Source: Oscillospiraceae bacterium
GTDB lineage: Bacteria > Bacillota > Clostridia > Oscillospirales > Ruminococcaceae
DNA length: 64,000 bases
Direction: 5' to 3'
NCBI GenBank assembly: GCA_017847835.1
Contig: JAGASH010000008.1
Location: 1-64,000, forward strand
In this document: positions 8,189 to 16,620 of the stretch, one piece after another
How the letters are laid out: each line of letters starts with the position of its first letter
How positions within the stretch are numbered: the stretch's first letter is position 1
Notes under the pieces: generated by a model
What the model was told of the DNA's origin: nothing
The model's database searches: none
Seen by the model: the letters and a program-made list of their open reading frames with translations, nothing else
Position numbers and translations under genes: made by a program

Positions 8189-9202
8189 TCACCACACAAG
8201 ATTGTCAAGCCGCATTGTCGCGTATGCGTTCAGGTCCGTGCCCGCGATTTTCCCGTCGCGGTACTCGTAGAAAGCCTGACAGCCTATCATCGCGGCATTG
8301 TCCCCGCAAAGCGAAATCGGCGGGATAAACAGCTCCATTTTGTTTTTGTCGGCGGCAGCCTGAAGCGTTTCGCGAAGCCCGCCGTTTGCGGCAACTCCGC
8401 CTGCGAGCGCGATTTTTTTGCAGTCAAACTCGCGCGCTGCTCCGACAAATTTATCCGTGAGAATTTCGCTCACGGTCTTCTGAAAGCTCGCAGCAAGGCT
8501 GTTTATATCAAGCTCTTCGCCGCGCTGCTCGGTGTTGTGAATAAGATTTATCACGGCGGTTTTCAGTCCCGAAAAGCTGAAATCATACGGGTTTGCCGTG
8601 TGCGGTTTCGGGAGCTTATACTTCGTCGCGTCGCCTGTTTTCGCAGCCTTGTCGATAAACGCGCCGCCCGGATACGGAAAACCCATTGCGCGCGCAGATT
8701 TGTCGAAAGCTTCTCCGGCTGCGTCGTCGACAGTCTGCCCGACAAGCTCAAAACTTGTGTAGTCGAGAACCCGCACTATTATGCTGTTTCCGCCCGAAGC
8801 GACAAGGCACATATACGGCGGCTCAAGCTCCTTGTGAGCAAGGTAATTTGCCGCGATATGACCGCGAATGTGGTGCACAGGAATAAGCGGTTTCCCCGCC
8901 GAAAAAGCAAGTCCCTTCGCGAAATTCACCCCGACAAGCAGCGCTCCGACAAGTCCCGGAGCATAAGTCACGGCAATCGCGTCAACCTCGTCGAGCGTTT
9001 TTCCCGCCTTTTCGAGAGCCTCTGTGACAACCGCGGAAACGCTCTCGCAGTGCCGTCTTGAAGCGATTTCGGGGACAACTCCCCCGTATAGTCTGTGCTC
9101 CTCAATCTGCGTCGCCACAACGGACGAGATTATCTCGCGACCGTCACGGACAACCGCAGCAGCCGTTTCATCGCAGGAGCTTTCTATTGCTAAAATATCC
9201 AT
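8189..9202 (-). CDS. tsaD: tRNA N6-adenosine threonylcarbamoyltransferase TsaD
   Basis: 337 residues, the usual length. TsaD transfers threonylcarbamoyl to A37 of ANN-decoding tRNAs, working with TsaB and TsaE. The N-terminal ASKHA motif IESSCDETAAAVV is present, with the metal-binding HHIRGH motif near residue 109-115 and VASGGNS and GGVAANGGLR further on. The start is supported by AGGATAG upstream. TsaB and TsaE, often nearby in Firmicutes, are not in this window. It heads a tight run with the unknown membrane protein, aroK and the CPBP gene. Confidence 0.96.
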   Translation of the reverse strand: MDILAIESSCDETAAAVVRDGREIISSVVATQIEEHRLYGGVVPEIASRRHCESVSAVVTEALEKAGKTLDEVDAIAVTYAPGLVGALLVGVNFAKGLAFSAGKPLIPVHHIRGHIAANYLAHKELEPPYMCLVASGGNSIIVRVLDYTSFELVGQTVDDAAGEAFDKSARAMGFPYPGGAFIDKAAKTGDATKYKLPKPHTANPYDFSFSGLKTAVINLIHNTEQRGEELDINSLAASFQKTVSEILTDKFVGAAREFDCKKIALAGGVAANGGLRETLQAAADKNKMELFIPPISLCGDNAAMIGCQAFYEYRDGKIAGTDLNAYATMRLDNLVW

Positions 9203-9220
9203 TTTTCACTATCCTAAAAC

Positions 9221-9925
9221 TTATTTTTCGCTCGGCTTTCTTGACGTGAGGAACTCAATCGCGCGCTCAATCGAGCTTCTGACGTGTTCCATATCCTCGT
9301 TGTGGAGCTTGCCCGCGTTTCGATAGTCAAAGCTGTCGCAGAACTCCTTTACATCGGAATTGAGCGACTTCGCGTAATTCCCGACAAGCTCGTCTGTCGC
9401 GTCGCAGAACGCTTTCAAATCGTCCTTTTTCAGCTTGCTCTGAGCCGCTGTCATCAGCTTTCTGTAATGCGGAATACAAAGATATTCCTGCTTTGAATAG
9501 AGCTTTCGGAAACTCTCGTCGTTCTTGAACATCGTGAAAACCGTTTCCAGCATATGGTTTACGCCCCATTCAACCTTTGAGCAGACAAAACAGGTTTCCT
9601 TCATCTCGGAGATTTTCTTTGCCTTTGCTCCCTTGCTGAACATTCCGTCCTTCTTGTCGATAACCTCCTCGCGGAGCTGCGAAATATGCGTGTTTAGCAT
9701 AAGCGCAAGCGACAAGCGGTTGTTCTGCTTCAAAAGCATATTGAAGTGCGTGAGGCAAAACCCGAGCTCGTTTGTTTCCTCGCGGACGTCGGGCTCCATC
9801 ATCGCAGCACCCATTATGTACTCGCAGATGTGCTCCTCGACAGAGTTTCTCATATTGCAAATAGGACAGCCACACCTCGGCTCAAAGACCTCGTTTATCG
9901 GTATCGTAAGCAGGCTTTCTCTCAT
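9221..9925 (-). CDS. Cys-rich DUF6062-like protein
   Basis: 234 residues, soluble. Conserved-looking Cys/His pairs occur throughout: CGCPIC at 18-23, C..H in GFCLTHF, CFVC in the centre and CIPHY further on, a pattern suggesting metal or Fe-S binding. It resembles the DUF6062 family of clostridia, for which no function is known to me. GGAGG about 4 nt before the ATG supports the start. It sits 18 nt upstream of tsaD, probably as first gene of that transcription unit, with a promoter shared back-to-back with the divergent glycosylase gene. Confidence 0.7.
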   Translation of the reverse strand: MRESLLTIPINEVFEPRCGCPICNMRNSVEEHICEYIMGAAMMEPDVREETNELGFCLTHFNMLLKQNNRLSLALMLNTHISQLREEVIDKKDGMFSKGAKAKKISEMKETCFVCSKVEWGVNHMLETVFTMFKNDESFRKLYSKQEYLCIPHYRKLMTAAQSKLKKDDLKAFCDATDELVGNYAKSLNSDVKEFCDSFDYRNAGKLHNEDMEHVRSSIERAIEFLTSRKPSEK

Positions 9926-9954
9926 ATTTCCTCCGCAAAATTAAACTAAAGCTA

Positions 9955-9999
9955 TTGCATTCTATCTTATATTGTATTATAATTAAAGTAAATAATCAA
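9955..9999. promoter_or_regulatory. Overlapping divergent promoters
   Basis: For the + strand, TTGCAT (9955-9960) and TATAAT (9978-9983) are 17 bp apart. For the - strand, TTGATT (9999-9994) and TACAAT (9976-9971) are also 17 bp apart. The two polymerase sites interleave, so glycosylase and DUF6062-tsaD transcription should compete. Confidence 0.55.
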
Positions 10000-10015
10000 G
10001 GGGTTTTTGAAAAAA

Positions 10016-10819
10016 ATGAAAATAAAAATTAATTTATCGGAGCTAAATCCAAGAAAAACGTTTTTCTGCGGGCAGTGTTTTCGCTGGAGTGAGAACGAAA
10101 ACGGCGGCTTTTCGGGGATTGTAAACGGGAAGAAAATCACGGTTCGGGAAAACGGAGAATTTGTCGAAATTTCGGGCTTTTCCGAGAAAGAAGCGCGGGA
10201 ATACTTTGATATGGAAACGAATTATTCGGAGTACATAAATCAGCTCTCCGAGGACAAAACTCTTTGTGAAGCGTGCAAATGTTCTTCGGGAATACGGATT
10301 TTGCGGCAGGAGCCGTTTGAAACTCTTATCAGCTTTATCATCTCGCAGAACAACAATATTCCGCGTATTTCGGGGATTATCGGGCGGCTTTGCGAGAGCT
10401 TCGGTGAGAAAATCGACGGAGGCTTTTCCTTCCCGACAGCAGAAAAACTTCGCGGGGTAACACCCGAGGATTTAGCGCCGCTTCGGGCGGGTTTTCGTGC
10501 AAAGTACATAGCCGACGCGGTTGAACGGGTAAACAGCGGTGAAATTGATTTTGCGGAAATTAACGCGCTCCCGCTTGAACCCGCACGCGAGAAGCTGAAA
10601 ATCATTAAGGGCGTCGGCGATAAGGTCGCGGACTGCGTTTTGCTTTTCGCGTTTCACAAAACCGACGCGTTCCCGAAAGATGTCTGGGTGAAGCGGCTTA
10701 TGGCGCAGTTTTATCCGAACGGATTGCCCGAATGTACAAAGGGTATCGAAGGTATCGCGCAGCAGTACCTTTTCGACTATGTGAGAAATAACAACGGCTT
10801 ACAGACCGTTATGAACTGA
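10016..10819 (+). CDS. 8-oxoguanine DNA glycosylase/AP lyase, OGG1 type
   Basis: 267 residues. The N-terminal segment FFCGQCFRW matches the OGG family, and the helix-hairpin-helix region IKGVGDKVADC is present. Lys203 and Asp222 are spaced exactly as the catalytic Lys249/Asp268 pair of human OGG1, so a bifunctional base excision and AP lyase activity on 8-oxoguanine is expected. ATG 10016 follows AAGGGG with a slightly long 12-nt gap; a TTG at 10007 is an alternative start. The gene ends 16 nt before the next gene and may be cotranscribed with it. Confidence 0.9.
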   Translation: MKIKINLSELNPRKTFFCGQCFRWSENENGGFSGIVNGKKITVRENGEFVEISGFSEKEAREYFDMETNYSEYINQLSEDKTLCEACKCSSGIRILRQEPFETLISFIISQNNNIPRISGIIGRLCESFGEKIDGGFSFPTAEKLRGVTPEDLAPLRAGFRAKYIADAVERVNSGEIDFAEINALPLEPAREKLKIIKGVGDKVADCVLLFAFHKTDAFPKDVWVKRLMAQFYPNGLPECTKGIEGIAQQYLFDYVRNNNGLQTVMN

Positions 10820-10835
10820 AAAAGGAGTTGTTTTT

Positions 10836-11294
10836 ATGTACTGTATGAACTGCGGAAGAGAAAATCCCGACGACGTGAAGTTCTGCTGTTTTTGCGGGAC
10901 AGCGGCAAAATCGCCGGTTTTTACAGCGGATAACGAAAAAAATCTCGCCGAAAACGGTCAGCTTGAATTTGATGAAAATGAAGCTCCCGAAACCGCTGCA
11001 CAAAATCCCGCAAACGTGTCCGTGCCCGTTTCACCGATTGCTCCCGTGAGCAGTCCCGTTTCGGTAAATCCTTTCCCTCAGCCTGTCCCGATTAGCACGC
11101 AGGGAGCTTCTCCTGTAAGCGTTCCGCGAGAGGCGAAAAACATGAATATTCCCGTAAAAAATTATGTTCCCGAGGAAAAACAACCCGTTGGGCGCACTTT
11201 CACGCTGAAACACATCATAATGTGTCTGGCTTCAACCGCCGTTTGCGCGATTGCAGCGGGCATTTTCGCGGGTTTGTATTTTTCCGTTGTTTAG
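10836..11294 (+). CDS. Small zinc-ribbon membrane protein
   Basis: 152 residues, function unknown. A Cys4 zinc ribbon opens the protein (MYCMNCG ... CCFCG), followed by a Pro/Val/Ser-rich linker and a single C-terminal membrane helix at about residues 125-150. It has the same order of parts as the 1087- and 849-residue proteins nearby but no extracellular domain. AAAGGAG about 8 nt upstream gives a clear start. It is likely cotranscribed with the glycosylase, whose stop codon is 16 nt away. Confidence 0.75.
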   Translation: MYCMNCGRENPDDVKFCCFCGTAAKSPVFTADNEKNLAENGQLEFDENEAPETAAQNPANVSVPVSPIAPVSSPVSVNPFPQPVPISTQGASPVSVPREAKNMNIPVKNYVPEEKQPVGRTFTLKHIIMCLASTAVCAIAAGIFAGLYFSVV

Positions 11295-11346
11295 CACAAA
11301 AAAACCGTCTGTTATTGCACCAATTGTACAATAATTATAAAAAGAA

Positions 11347-11375
11347 TTGACAACAGGCAAAAATTATTGTATAAT
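11347..11375 (+). promoter_or_regulatory. SigA-type promoter for the 849-residue zinc-ribbon protein
   Basis: TTGACA (11347-11352) and TATAAT (11370-11375), 17-bp spacer. The leader would be about 110 nt. Confidence 0.85.
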
Positions 11376-11491
11376 AAAATATGTATTTGAATGTAAATTC
11401 TGTATGTTAAATTGGGAAAACATTACAGACAGGTCAAATTATGATTATTCTGCGGCAGAAAAGCCGTCAATTTTACAGCGGGAGGAATTTT

Positions 11492-14041
11492 ATGTATTGC
11501 GAAAACTGCGGTAAACAATTGATTAGAGGATATTCATTCTGCATTGAATGCGGGTCGCCTGTGCCTCCCGAGGTTCTTGAAGAAGGCGGTTTGCCCGGAA
11601 GAAGCGGCGAAGCGTCCGAGAAAACACCCGAAAATGTGGAGAATGCCCTCAAAAATGGCGAAGAAACCGGAAAAGATGTTCAGTCGTCTATGCCCGGAAT
11701 TGAGCCTATCGGCTCAAACAGCGGTGAAGGTACGCTTGTATTCTGCCCGTCCTGCGGAATGAGAATGCAGCACAACCTTGATTTCTGCGAAAAATGCGGA
11801 ATGAAAATCAGCGACAAGCCGTCAAGCTCCGTTCCGCTTATTAACAACAATCCTATGGGACTGGACGGAAGCTATGACGCTTTCGGCGGCGCAGGTATCG
11901 GAGATATCTTCTCGAACGGCGGAAATCAGTTTGACAACTTTATCGGCGGAGGAATGCCGTCGGCTTTCGACAATGCCGAAGAAACGGATAATTTGTTCGG
12001 CGGAAATAACTATTCCGCAAACGATATGGCAATCCTCAACCAGCAAATCTCGAATTTCAGCTCGTCTGCAAGCGAAATGCCCGAAATCAGCAAATCAGCT
12101 AACAATGTTCGTCAGCAGGAACCGAAGGAAGGCGAAACCCGCAAGGTCGAGAATTTCTCGATGAGCGATGTTTCCGGCGAGGAAATCCCTGTTTCGGACG
12201 GCGCAGTTCCCGTAATTGAGGGCTGCTCTATGGAAGAAGACCACAGCGCGGATATCTCGCTTGACCCGTATCAGTTCCTCGGAAACTCTATGGACGAAAC
12301 CGCAGCCTCGACAATTGAAGCTGTAAACATCGAAGAACCCGAGGAAGTTCCCGAAGAGCCTGTTGCGGTTGAACCTGTTGCTGTCGAAGTTCCCGAGGAA
12401 GTCGCAGAGGAAACTCCCGAAGAGCCCGTTGCGGTTGAACCTGTGGCTGTCGCTGTCGCAGAGCCTGTGGTTGAAGAACCCGCCGCAGAAACAGCAAATT
12501 CTGCTTTTGATGATTTCGTGCCCGAAGAAATGGGCTTTATCGCGGAAACAGCTCCCGTTTCCGAGGAAACGCCGAAAACCGAAGCAACACCCGCTGCCGA
12601 AACAAGACAGCCTGTTGAAGATTTCGATTTCAGACGTCCTCAAAGACCTCAGAATAACGCGCCCGAGCAGAAGCCCGAAGCAGAAACTCCCAAGGGCAAC
12701 CTCGTTTACTGCAGAACCTGCGGTCAGGATATGTACGATACCGAAAAGTTCTGCAAAAACTGCGGAGCTACATACAAGGGCGCTTACGTTCCTCCGAAAA
12801 CCGCTCCCTCAAAGGGCGAAACCAAGCCCGCAGTTATGGTTTTCGGAAAAATCCCGCTTGCAAAGTTCATCGGAGTTACAGCAGGTATCTTAGGTGCGTT
12901 TCTGGCAGTTCTCTTCTTAATTCAGCCGTGGAATATGAACAAGCCTCCTGTCGGCGGTGATACTCATAGCACTTCTTCAAGTGTAATCAATCCCCCCGAA
13001 AGCACTTCTTCCGATACGTCAACATCTTCGTCTTCAAGCGCTGACGTATCTTCATCAAGCTCCTCCGAGCCTTCTGTATCCTCTTCCGCAAGCTCCTCGG
13101 ATACAACCTCGGACAGCTCCTCGACAACGTCCTCGTCAACCAAAACGAGCAGCAGCACCAAGTCTTCTTCAAGCTCCTCGACTAATCCTGTGATAACCGC
13201 AAACACCAAGCTGAAATCGCTTGAACAGGACCGCGAGAAGATTATGCGCGCGGCTGAGATGATTATGGGCGAAACAGCAAAAATGGACGCATTCTCTCAG
13301 CACGTTGTTTACGCAATGAACACGTCAACCGAGAGCAACGACGAAGCAATCAAGTCTTTCTACAACTCAAAATTTGCTACAAATATGATTAGCAACCTCA
13401 AAGCGGGCAAATCAACCGTTGAGCGCGAAATCAACTCCGCTTCACCCAAGAACAGCGAATTCAGCGCGATTTACACAGCGCTCAAGACGCTCAAAACAAG
13501 ATATGACTCCTACTATAACTACATAATCGCTCCCAGCGGCGGTTACTCCTCGTTTACCAAGAACTGTCAGTCGTTCAGGACAATGGTAAACTCCGCTTTA
13601 GGAAACATCACCGTAAGCAAATTTACAGGCTCTTATACTGCCGACTATAAGAATATCGCTTATCAATCAATGATTAGCGCAGCGATAAATGCGTCCAAAA
13701 ACTGCATTACTCAGCTGACGCTGCTTCAGGGACAGCTCGGAAAACTTGACCCGTTTGAAAGAAAGGCATTCAGCACATTGTCATCCGACATCACCGCATA
13801 CGCTTCTTCGATAAGCTACGCGGCAAGAGCGAAGGCTTATACGACAATGCTCAAGGGCGTTACCGGCAAATACAGCACCGCTGCGGGTTATATCGACGGC
13901 GCATACAATTCTTTTGACAGCTTCCTCAAGACCTGCACAAGCCTGCCCAAGACAACCGCTGCGAATTTCAACAGCAATATCAACGCAACAATTTCTACTG
14001 CAAAGAGCTGCATAAACTCTGCTGCAAAGCTTGTTCCTTAA
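11492..14041 (+). CDS. Zinc-ribbon membrane protein with Ser-rich stalk
   Basis: 849 residues, function unknown. Three Cys4 zinc ribbons are visible: residues 3-20, about 85-110 and about 408-430. Between the second and third is a long acidic region with repeated VAVEPVAVE-type motifs. A membrane helix lies at about 450-475, then a low-complexity Ser/Thr stalk of about 75 residues (about 491-566) and a C-terminal, Ala/Ser/Tyr-rich helical domain (567-849). The likely topology is ribbons and acidic region inside, stalk and helical domain outside. GGAGG precedes ATG 11492; 17 further codons upstream lack a ribosome site. The gene is monocistronic. I do not recognise the outer domain. Confidence 0.8.
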   Translation: MYCENCGKQLIRGYSFCIECGSPVPPEVLEEGGLPGRSGEASEKTPENVENALKNGEETGKDVQSSMPGIEPIGSNSGEGTLVFCPSCGMRMQHNLDFCEKCGMKISDKPSSSVPLINNNPMGLDGSYDAFGGAGIGDIFSNGGNQFDNFIGGGMPSAFDNAEETDNLFGGNNYSANDMAILNQQISNFSSSASEMPEISKSANNVRQQEPKEGETRKVENFSMSDVSGEEIPVSDGAVPVIEGCSMEEDHSADISLDPYQFLGNSMDETAASTIEAVNIEEPEEVPEEPVAVEPVAVEVPEEVAEETPEEPVAVEPVAVAVAEPVVEEPAAETANSAFDDFVPEEMGFIAETAPVSEETPKTEATPAAETRQPVEDFDFRRPQRPQNNAPEQKPEAETPKGNLVYCRTCGQDMYDTEKFCKNCGATYKGAYVPPKTAPSKGETKPAVMVFGKIPLAKFIGVTAGILGAFLAVLFLIQPWNMNKPPVGGDTHSTSSSVINPPESTSSDTSTSSSSSADVSSSSSSEPSVSSSASSSDTTSDSSSTTSSSTKTSSSTKSSSSSSTNPVITANTKLKSLEQDREKIMRAAEMIMGETAKMDAFSQHVVYAMNTSTESNDEAIKSFYNSKFATNMISNLKAGKSTVEREINSASPKNSEFSAIYTALKTLKTRYDSYYNYIIAPSGGYSSFTKNCQSFRTMVNSALGNITVSKFTGSYTADYKNIAYQSMISAAINASKNCITQLTLLQGQLGKLDPFERKAFSTLSSDITAYASSISYAARAKAYTTMLKGVTGKYSTAAGYIDGAYNSFDSFLKTCTSLPKTTAANFNSNINATISTAKSCINSAAKLVP

Positions 14042-14048
14042 CAAACAA

Positions 14049-14077
14049 AACCCGCTTTCAACCGAAAGCGGGTTTTT
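14049..14077 (+). terminator. Terminator of the 849-residue protein gene
   Basis: AACCCGCTTTC / GAAAGCGGGTT stem with 4-nt loop, then T5. Confidence 0.9.
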
Positions 14078-14081
14078 CTCA

Positions 14082-14110
14082 GAAAAAAGCCCGCTCCGAA
14101 AAAGAGCGGG
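14082..14110 (-). terminator. Terminator of the convergent metallopeptidase gene
   Basis: On the - strand CCCGCTC pairs with GAGCGGG and is followed by T6. It begins directly at the stop codon of the gene ending at 14111. Confidence 0.8.
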
Positions 14111-14803
14111 TTAATTTTGTTTCAAGACGTTGTTGTGCTTGTAGTAATCGGGATAGAGTTCGAGAAGAAATCTGTAAAAATTCTGCGAATGGTCGTGGTG
14201 CCAAAAGTGCGCGTATTCGTGGTAAAACACCGACAAAACCGTTTCGCGCGGGTATGCCGAAAGTCGGCTGTTTATCGAGATGTGACCGCGATTGTACGAG
14301 CAGCTCCCCCAGCGCGATTCCATATCCTTAATCGAAATCCGCACAGGCGGCGGAGCAAAGCCCTTTTCCGAGAGCCGCGCGCGCACTTCCCCGTCAAGCT
14401 CCCTGCAAAGCGCCGCAAACCTCGTCAAAATCGCTTTTTCGCGCAATCCCGCGATATAGCTTTCATCAGAGCTTTTCGTGAAAACGCGAAGCTCGTTTTC
14501 GTCAAGCACGGCAATTTCACGCGAATTTTCGATAATCCTCACAGGAAAATCCCGCCCGAGAAAACGTACAAGGCGGGAATTTTTGCTGTTTTCAAGCGCG
14601 CGCTTTTGCATTTGCTCAAACGCTTTGAGGAAAAAATCCGCGCGCTCTGCGAGAAAATCCTCGATTTGCCGGACGCTCACGCGGGAATTTGCCGAAACCG
14701 CAACAATCCCGTTTTCCTTTGCACGAAAATTCACGTTTTTCACGCGCTTTCGCGTAAGCTCATAGGTAATCTCGCGTCCGTCCGACAGCTTAATGGTTTT
14801 CAT
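14111..14803 (-). CDS. YgjP-like (DUF45/M48-type) zinc metallopeptidase
   Basis: 230 residues. The zinc motif HEYAH (HExxH) lies near residue 190, followed by FWHHDHSQNFY, as in the YgjP/WLM metallopeptidase group. The region SRWGSCSYN just upstream is another family signature. Enzymes of this group are soluble; physiological substrates are mostly unknown. The start at 14803 lacks a strong ribosome site but lies 9 nt after the stop of the small membrane-protein gene, so reinitiation or coupling is plausible. The last codon abuts its terminator. Confidence 0.88.
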   Translation of the reverse strand: MKTIKLSDGREITYELTRKRVKNVNFRAKENGIVAVSANSRVSVRQIEDFLAERADFFLKAFEQMQKRALENSKNSRLVRFLGRDFPVRIIENSREIAVLDENELRVFTKSSDESYIAGLREKAILTRFAALCRELDGEVRARLSEKGFAPPPVRISIKDMESRWGSCSYNRGHISINSRLSAYPRETVLSVFYHEYAHFWHHDHSQNFYRFLLELYPDYYKHNNVLKQN

Positions 14804-14812
14804 AGCAAACTA

Positions 14813-14989
14813 TCAGTGCCAACCGCACTCGTCATAATCCTTCCACTTTTCATTATATCGGATTTCGTCGGCGAGCTTCATACAAATGTACGCAACAGCC
14901 GCAGCCACGACGATTACCGCGCCGATAATCGGCACAACAACCTTTGCGGTAGGTCCGAAATTCTCTTTTGCTTCTTTGATAACCTTCAT
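14813..14989 (-). CDS. Small single-pass membrane protein
   Basis: 58 residues, unknown. One strongly hydrophobic segment (about residues 15-37) is preceded by a Lys-rich N-terminus and followed by a charged tail ending DECGWH. AAAGGAG 7 nt before ATG 14989 fixes the start; an upstream in-frame ATG (15013) is less likely. It has its own strong promoter and is followed directly by the metallopeptidase gene, so the two probably form an operon. Confidence 0.65.
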   Translation of the reverse strand: MKVIKEAKENFGPTAKVVVPIIGAVIVVAAAVAYICMKLADEIRYNEKWKDYDECGWH

Positions 14990-15028
14990 AACAATCTCCT
15001 TTCGGGGCGTCATTTTTTCCGTATAACC

Positions 15029-15057
15029 ATTATATCACGATTTGAGAAATATGTCAA
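15029..15057 (-). promoter_or_regulatory. SigA-type promoter for the small membrane protein-metallopeptidase operon
   Basis: Reading the - strand, TTGACA (15057-15052) and TATAAT (15034-15029) are separated by 17 bp. Confidence 0.85.
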
Positions 15058-15064
15058 GCGTAAC

Positions 15065-15901
15065 TCACTTCTCACCAAGCACCGCCGAGTAAATCTCACG
15101 CTTTGAAACGCCCGTGATTTTTGCGGCTTCCTTGCAGGCGTCAGAGGTTTTCGCACCCTCCGCAATCAGCTTTTCGGCAACAGCCGCCGCTTCTTCAACC
15201 GAAAAAGTCGTTTTCTCGGGCGGTTTTCCCTCGATAACTATGACATATTCTCCGCGAGGCTCGTTTTCTTCATAGTGCGACAAAAGTTCACCGAGAGTGC
15301 CGCGAAGCGTTTCCTCGTGGATTTTCGTGAGCTCACGGCAAAGCGCAGCGTTTCTGTCCGCTCCGAGAGCCTCTGCTAAATCGCCGAGAGTTGTCTTTAA
15401 TTTGTGAGGTGCTTCGTAGAAAACGAGCGTGTGCGGGAGATTTTTCACGTCGGAAAGCCGCTCGGCGCGCTCTTTTTTCTCAACGGGAAGAAATCCCTCA
15501 AAGGTAAACCGAGCCGCTTCAAGACCGCTCAGGGCAACCGCGCAGACCGCGGCATTTGCTCCCGGAATAACCTCAACGGGAATATCCAGCTCGTAGCACT
15601 TCTTCACCAGAATATACCCCGGGTCGGAAACGCACGGCATTCCCGCGTCCGATACCAGCGCGACGTTTTTCCCGTCAAGCAAAAGCGCGATGATTTTCTC
15701 GCTCTTTTCAAGCTCCTTCGGCTTGTAGTAGGACAAAAGCGGCTTTTTGATGTCAAATCGTCCGAGCAGCTTTGCCGTCACGCGCGTGTCCTCACAGGCG
15801 ATATAATCGGCATTCTCCAGCGTTTCCGCGCCTCTCGGGCTGAAATCCGAAAAGTTTCCTATCGGCGTACCAACAACCGACAGCTTTCCAAAATCACTCA
15901 T
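15065..15901 (-). CDS. rsmI: 16S rRNA (cytidine-2'-O)-methyltransferase RsmI
   Basis: 278 residues, the family length. RsmI methylates the ribose of C1402 in the decoding centre of 16S rRNA using SAM. Typical motifs are GTPIGNFSDFSPRG at the N-terminus, ACEDTRVT and SDAGMPCVSDPG. It overlaps the 3' end of the upstream methyltransferase gene by 8 nt. The GGAGG upstream is about 15 nt from the ATG, so translation may depend on coupling. The pairing with a TrmN6-like gene is common in Firmicutes. Confidence 0.95.
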   Translation of the reverse strand: MSDFGKLSVVGTPIGNFSDFSPRGAETLENADYIACEDTRVTAKLLGRFDIKKPLLSYYKPKELEKSEKIIALLLDGKNVALVSDAGMPCVSDPGYILVKKCYELDIPVEVIPGANAAVCAVALSGLEAARFTFEGFLPVEKKERAERLSDVKNLPHTLVFYEAPHKLKTTLGDLAEALGADRNAALCRELTKIHEETLRGTLGELLSHYEENEPRGEYVIVIEGKPPEKTTFSVEEAAAVAEKLIAEGAKTSDACKEAAKITGVSKREIYSAVLGEK

Positions 15902-16601
15902 AAATCTTCGAGTATTCCTCCGTGTAGCTCAAATCATCATTTCGCAGCACAAACGGCTTTTCAATTACCATTCCCGAAGCTGCGCCCTTTTTTCCGCTCA
16001 CGAGAATAAGCCACGGCTTTTCGCGCGCGGTGTTTTGCACAAAGGTCAGCTGCTTCGGCTCAATCCCGCTTTCACGCATTGCGCAAATCACGTCCGAGAG
16101 CCGCTCGGGACGGTGACACATTTTCAAAAGTCCGCCGTATTTCAGCAGTCTTGCCGCCGCTTTGCACACGTCTTTTATGTTGCACATCAGCTCGTGCCGC
16201 GCAATCGCCTGCGCTTTTGACAGCCGCTCTGCTCCCGAGCCGTCCGTCATATAAGGCGGGTTTACCGTCACGATATCCGCGCACTCAAACGTTATCTTGT
16301 CCTGCGAAAGCTCGCGCAAATCGCACAAAATCGGCGATATCACGTTTTCGAGGTTGTTCTCCGAAATCGTCGTTTTGAGGAGCTCAACCGCTTCCTCCTG
16401 AATTTCAATCGCGTAAATTTTCGCGGGCGGGGTGTTCTTGCAGAAAATCAGCGGAATTATCCCGCAGCCCGTGCAAAGGTCAACGACAACGCTGTCACGG
16501 CGCACATTCGCGTACTTCGCAAGCAAAAACGCGTCCGTGCCAAAACGGTGGTCGTCCGACACATACATCTTTATTTTTCCCAAATCAAAGCTTTCGTACA
16601 T
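15894..16601 (-). CDS. TrmN6-like tRNA adenine-N6 methyltransferase
   Basis: 235 residues. It is a class I SAM methyltransferase with VVDLCTGCGIIPL as motif I and VNPPYMTDG as the NPPY motif that positions an amino group for N-methylation. Homologues modify A37 of tRNA-Val in Escherichia coli; the Firmicutes YabB group, next to rsmI, is inferred to act similarly. GGGAGA upstream supports the start. It lies 19 nt downstream of the potassium-channel gene. The substrate is inferred only. Confidence 0.88.
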   Translation of the reverse strand: MYESFDLGKIKMYVSDDHRFGTDAFLLAKYANVRRDSVVVDLCTGCGIIPLIFCKNTPPAKIYAIEIQEEAVELLKTTISENNLENVISPILCDLRELSQDKITFECADIVTVNPPYMTDGSGAERLSKAQAIARHELMCNIKDVCKAAARLLKYGGLLKMCHRPERLSDVICAMRESGIEPKQLTFVQNTAREKPWLILVSGKKGAASGMVIEKPFVLRNDDLSYTEEYSKIYE

Positions 16602-16620
16602 CTTTTCTCCCGCAAAATGA

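Noticed and set aside
12965..13190. Ser/Thr-rich stretch considered as a simple DNA repeat
   Set aside because: Codons are varied (TCT, TCA, AGC, TCC), so it is a protein-level low-complexity stalk rather than a DNA repeat.
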